From the NCBI GenBank assembly GCA_937989665.1, contig CALKRN010000021.1, positions 1 through 64,000 of the forward strand: DNA of 64,000 nucleotides, given 5' to 3'. This DNA is from an uncultured Desulfomicrobiaceae bacterium. Its GTDB lineage: Bacteria > Desulfobacterota > Desulfovibrionia > Desulfovibrionales > Desulfomicrobiaceae. A model generated the notes under the pieces. That model was not told where the DNA came from. It saw only the letters and a program-made list of their open reading frames with translations, and did no database searches. The translations under genes and the position numbers were made by a program. Positions 61,779 through 64,000 of this stretch are shown here, one piece after another (positions within the stretch are counted from its first letter, which is position 1; each line of letters opens with the position of its first letter).

Positions 61779-63833
61779 TCACTCTCCAAAGGTCCGAGCG
61801 AGGCTCAGGGTGAAGGCATTGCCATCGAGGTCAAAGCGCAGGTCCGCGGCAGCCACGGTGTAGCCTGCAGTGGTGAGATCGCGCTGGAAGGCGTCGAACA
61901 CCGCCTGGGCCTGGGTCATGGGGAGTTCGAGACCGCCGGTGAGCTGGAGGCGCAGCTCGAGGCCCTCGTAGTCTATCTCGAGGTTGGTGATGCGGCAGGA
62001 GGCCGGTTTGATGCGGGCCAGCTCGTTCCACACTGCGGCCAGGGGCGGGGCGGTTTCGGCACGCAGGATGGCTTGGGCCGTGGCAAAGGCCCCGTCGGCC
62101 TGACGGCTCAGGTCTTCGGGAAAGTCCACCTCGGCTTTGGTCTGAGCGAGGGTGTTGAGGAGTTCGGCCTTGCGCCTGGCCAGGAGTTCGGCCTGTTGGG
62201 CGAGGGTGGCGGCGGTCTCCTGGAGGAAAAAACCACCTGCGCCAAGGAAGAGCCCAAGGAGGATCGCGGCGGCCCAGGCGAGGGGTTCCCACGGGCGCAG
62301 GGTTGCGGCCAGGCGATCGAGGGGTGGGGTGAGGCTGGTGTGGTGCTGGAGGTGGTCGATGGCAAGCGGAAGGGCCGAGTAGTGGGTTGTGCCTTTCTCG
62401 TCCACCAGGGCGCATACGGGTAGGGCCAGCGCGCCGTCGAGGGGGACCTCCCGGGTGGGGGTGAGCCCCGCGATCCACAGGACGGACTCTAGTTCGAAAC
62501 CTGCATCCCGAGCGGCGAGGTCCATGTCCGAGCGTAGGGCGCGCACCGCGGTCTCCCAGGCCGGCCCAGCGTCTTCGGCGAGCATCTGCCGTCGGCCCCA
62601 GAGGATATGGCCGTCGCGCACGACCATGGCAGTGATCGTCCCCGGTAATTGGATCAGGCCGCCCACAGTGCCCTGGTGGCGGCGCAAAAGGGCATAGAGG
62701 ATGGTGCTCGTATCATGAAGGAGGAGACCGTGGGCCGAACGTTGGTGGAGCCGCAGCAGACGTGTTTCTTCGACAGTCGAGAGGAGATGAAAGCCGAGGA
62801 GGGTTTGGTTGGGACCAAGGCGCTTTCGCGTCAGGGGGCGCAGGGTGGTGGTGTCGTCCACCTCACCGCCCCGGGCGAGCATGCGTCGGGCAAGGAGGGG
62901 GGCGTATTTGGGTGGAGCATCCACCCGCACCGCACCCGGTCCCAGGGTGTCACGGGTATCGGTGAGCCACAGCCGCCAGCGATCCATGCCTTCATGGTCT
63001 TGCAGGGGGAGAAGTTCTCCGCCGCGGATGAGGAAGCGGCCGGCGGTGCTGTCCAGGACCAAACTTGTCCGGGTCGGGGCTGGGGCGACGGGGATGTGGG
63101 GATGCACCGGGGGGGGTGGAGCGCTGGGGGGCTCTGGTGCAGGTGGGGCCGCGGCTGTTGGGGGTGGGAGCGGGGGCTCTTCATGCGGGGCTGCAGACCC
63201 TGGGGTTGCTGGTGCCGAGGGTTCTTGAGGCGTGGTTTCGAGAGTCGATTCCCGTGCTGTGCTGGGAGACCACAAGTCGTGTGCAGGTGGTGTGGCCGGC
63301 GCTGCTTCCTTGGTGGGCACGGCCGATTGCTCTGGGGAGGGTGGGGTCCAGGGGCCATCCTCGAACGAGGCGTGCGGTACTCCAGGTGCTGCAGGATGTG
63401 TGGTTTCGGCCGGGGTGGGGGCGAGTGTCGGCCAGGGGGCGGCGCTTGCTTCCTCGGCAAGGGGGTCCGCGGGAGTGGCGGCAGCGATACGCGGCTCGAT
63501 CTCCCACGTGATGGGGATCTCAAGGGTCGGGATGTCCTCCGCTGGAGGGGCACCTTGATCCGTAACGGGGAAATTTTCCGCTGCGGCGGTTGCCCCGGGA
63601 GCAGCTCCTTGGGCGTCTGGGCGCCGATCGTCTTGTGCCAGATCAGGAGGGGATTCAAGGTCGGGCTCGGGCAGATGCGGCAGGTTGGGAAGGACATGCT
63701 CGGGAGAGAGGAAATCGTCGTCCAGGGGCGTAGTTCCCTTCGCTGCCGGGGTGGTGAAGGTCTCCTCTGGGGGGGTGGCTCCTTCGGGGGGAAGGAGCGC
63801 TGTGTGCTGCGCCTTGGGGTCTGGGGTGGTCAT
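61779..63833 (-). CDS. Large PilM/PilN-like assembly protein with Pro-rich N-terminus
   Basis: 684 residues, not a standard family member. Residues 1-250 are a Pro/Ala/Glu-rich disordered region. Residues about 255-520 read like an actin-fold or PilM/GspL cytoplasmic part (SLVLDSTAGRFLIRGG, LLHDTSTILYALL, ILWGRRQML). One membrane helix (about 540-560) is followed by a PilN/GspM-type periplasmic coiled coil and ferredoxin-like fold (LARIKPASCRITNLEIDYEGLELRLQLTGG). It would link the pilus motor to the secretin. Start codon overlaps the end of the partial gene upstream. Confidence 0.75.
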   Translation of the reverse strand: MTTPDPKAQHTALLPPEGATPPEETFTTPAAKGTTPLDDDFLSPEHVLPNLPHLPEPDLESPPDLAQDDRRPDAQGAAPGATAAAENFPVTDQGAPPAEDIPTLEIPITWEIEPRIAAATPADPLAEEASAAPWPTLAPTPAETTHPAAPGVPHASFEDGPWTPPSPEQSAVPTKEAAPATPPAHDLWSPSTARESTLETTPQEPSAPATPGSAAPHEEPPLPPPTAAAPPAPEPPSAPPPPVHPHIPVAPAPTRTSLVLDSTAGRFLIRGGELLPLQDHEGMDRWRLWLTDTRDTLGPGAVRVDAPPKYAPLLARRMLARGGEVDDTTTLRPLTRKRLGPNQTLLGFHLLSTVEETRLLRLHQRSAHGLLLHDTSTILYALLRRHQGTVGGLIQLPGTITAMVVRDGHILWGRRQMLAEDAGPAWETAVRALRSDMDLAARDAGFELESVLWIAGLTPTREVPLDGALALPVCALVDEKGTTHYSALPLAIDHLQHHTSLTPPLDRLAATLRPWEPLAWAAAILLGLFLGAGGFFLQETAATLAQQAELLARRKAELLNTLAQTKAEVDFPEDLSRQADGAFATAQAILRAETAPPLAAVWNELARIKPASCRITNLEIDYEGLELRLQLTGGLELPMTQAQAVFDAFQRDLTTAGYTVAAADLRFDLDGNAFTLSLARTFGE

Positions 63834-64000
63834 GGCCGCTGCTCCAGGCTCAGGAATTGGCCCGTGAGTTCCAACTGGTAGCGCTCGGTGGCGTTGTCGT
63901 CGGTGCTGACGCGTGCAATTTTCAGGTGGCCGGGGTCAAAGCGGTAGCCGCCTGGACGGGGATGGGCGTTGGAGACGACAAGGAGCAGGGCGGCGGTTTC
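63830..64000 (-). CDS. C-terminal 56 residues of an unidentified pilus/secretion gene
   Basis: The frame runs in from the right edge and ends with RVSTDDNATERYQLELTGQF followed by LSLEQRP and a stop overlapping the next start codon (ATGA). The hydrophobic opening and beta-rich end could belong to a GspK-like or minor-pseudopilin protein, but too little is visible to say. Confidence 0.6.
   Translation of the reverse strand, partial: ETAALLLVVSNAHPRPGGYRFDPGHLKIARVSTDDNATERYQLELTGQFLSLEQRP

Overview
The window is chromosomal DNA of a GC-rich (roughly 60 percent), Gram-negative, motile, deltaproteobacterium-like organism. Several things point to the Desulfovibrionales: a cluster of a long pyruvate carboxylase, its biotin ligase and a very long PEP-synthase-like protein (an arrangement I recall from Desulfovibrio), paired FeoA proteins behind a DtxR-type regulator, a c-heme-type chemoreceptor, and an MSHA/type II-like secretin operon. 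This assignment is inference, because no rRNA lies in the window. No CRISPR array, rRNA, tRNA, insertion sequence or prophage was recognised.

Layout. 1-860: the start of an AAA-ATPase-like gene and a small DUF2845 exported protein (minus strand). 964-8023: typA, an FAD oxidoreductase, a translationally coupled pair (a TraB/ChaN/EreA-like protein and a rifampin-phosphotransferase-like dikinase), and greA. typA and greA both have terminator-like hairpins in their leaders. 8292-12481 (minus): a P-type cation ATPase, then dtxR-feoA-feoA with no feoB. 12888-26770: a chemotaxis region holding a frameshifted MCP, cca, two lipid acyltransferases, a second MCP with a CxxCH heme site, a STAS protein, a hybrid CheA, CheW, CheB, CheR and then birA. 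26751-34219: pyruvate carboxylase and the PEP-synthase-like giant. 34324-38046: a lipoprotein gene broken by an amber codon, pgk, tpiA, secG and a second cheW. 38107-50346: mfd, a SurA-like chaperone, rodZ, recO, glyQ, glyS, an ABC exporter and an isolated trpB. 50392-51333 (minus): an exported, membrane-anchored beta-carbonic anhydrase. 51696-56810: a TPR protein, dprA, a small unknown protein, an HDOD protein, a pseudo-receiver/GGDDF protein and a XerC/D recombinase. 57264-64000 (minus): a small hypothetical gene abutting a decayed AAA-ATPase-like fragment, then a prepilin and an MSHA-like secretin operon running off the right edge.

How the genes work together. The chemotaxis genes form one phosphorelay module (receptor, CheA/CheW, CheB/CheR adaptation). 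Its last gene, cheR, is coupled to birA by a TGATG overlap, and birA overlaps pyc. Pyruvate carboxylase, its biotin ligase and the dikinase-like protein probably control the pyruvate/PEP/oxaloacetate node, with pgk and tpiA close by. Intergenic spaces repeatedly carry short imperfect direct repeats and perfect palindromes, and three genes near them look damaged (frameshift, amber codon, truncation). The best candidate for an undescribed system is the coupled TraB/ChaN-like plus Rph-like pair at 4423-7424. Next come the zinc-ribbon-tailed pyruvate carboxylase with its giant partner, and the leader hairpins of typA and greA.
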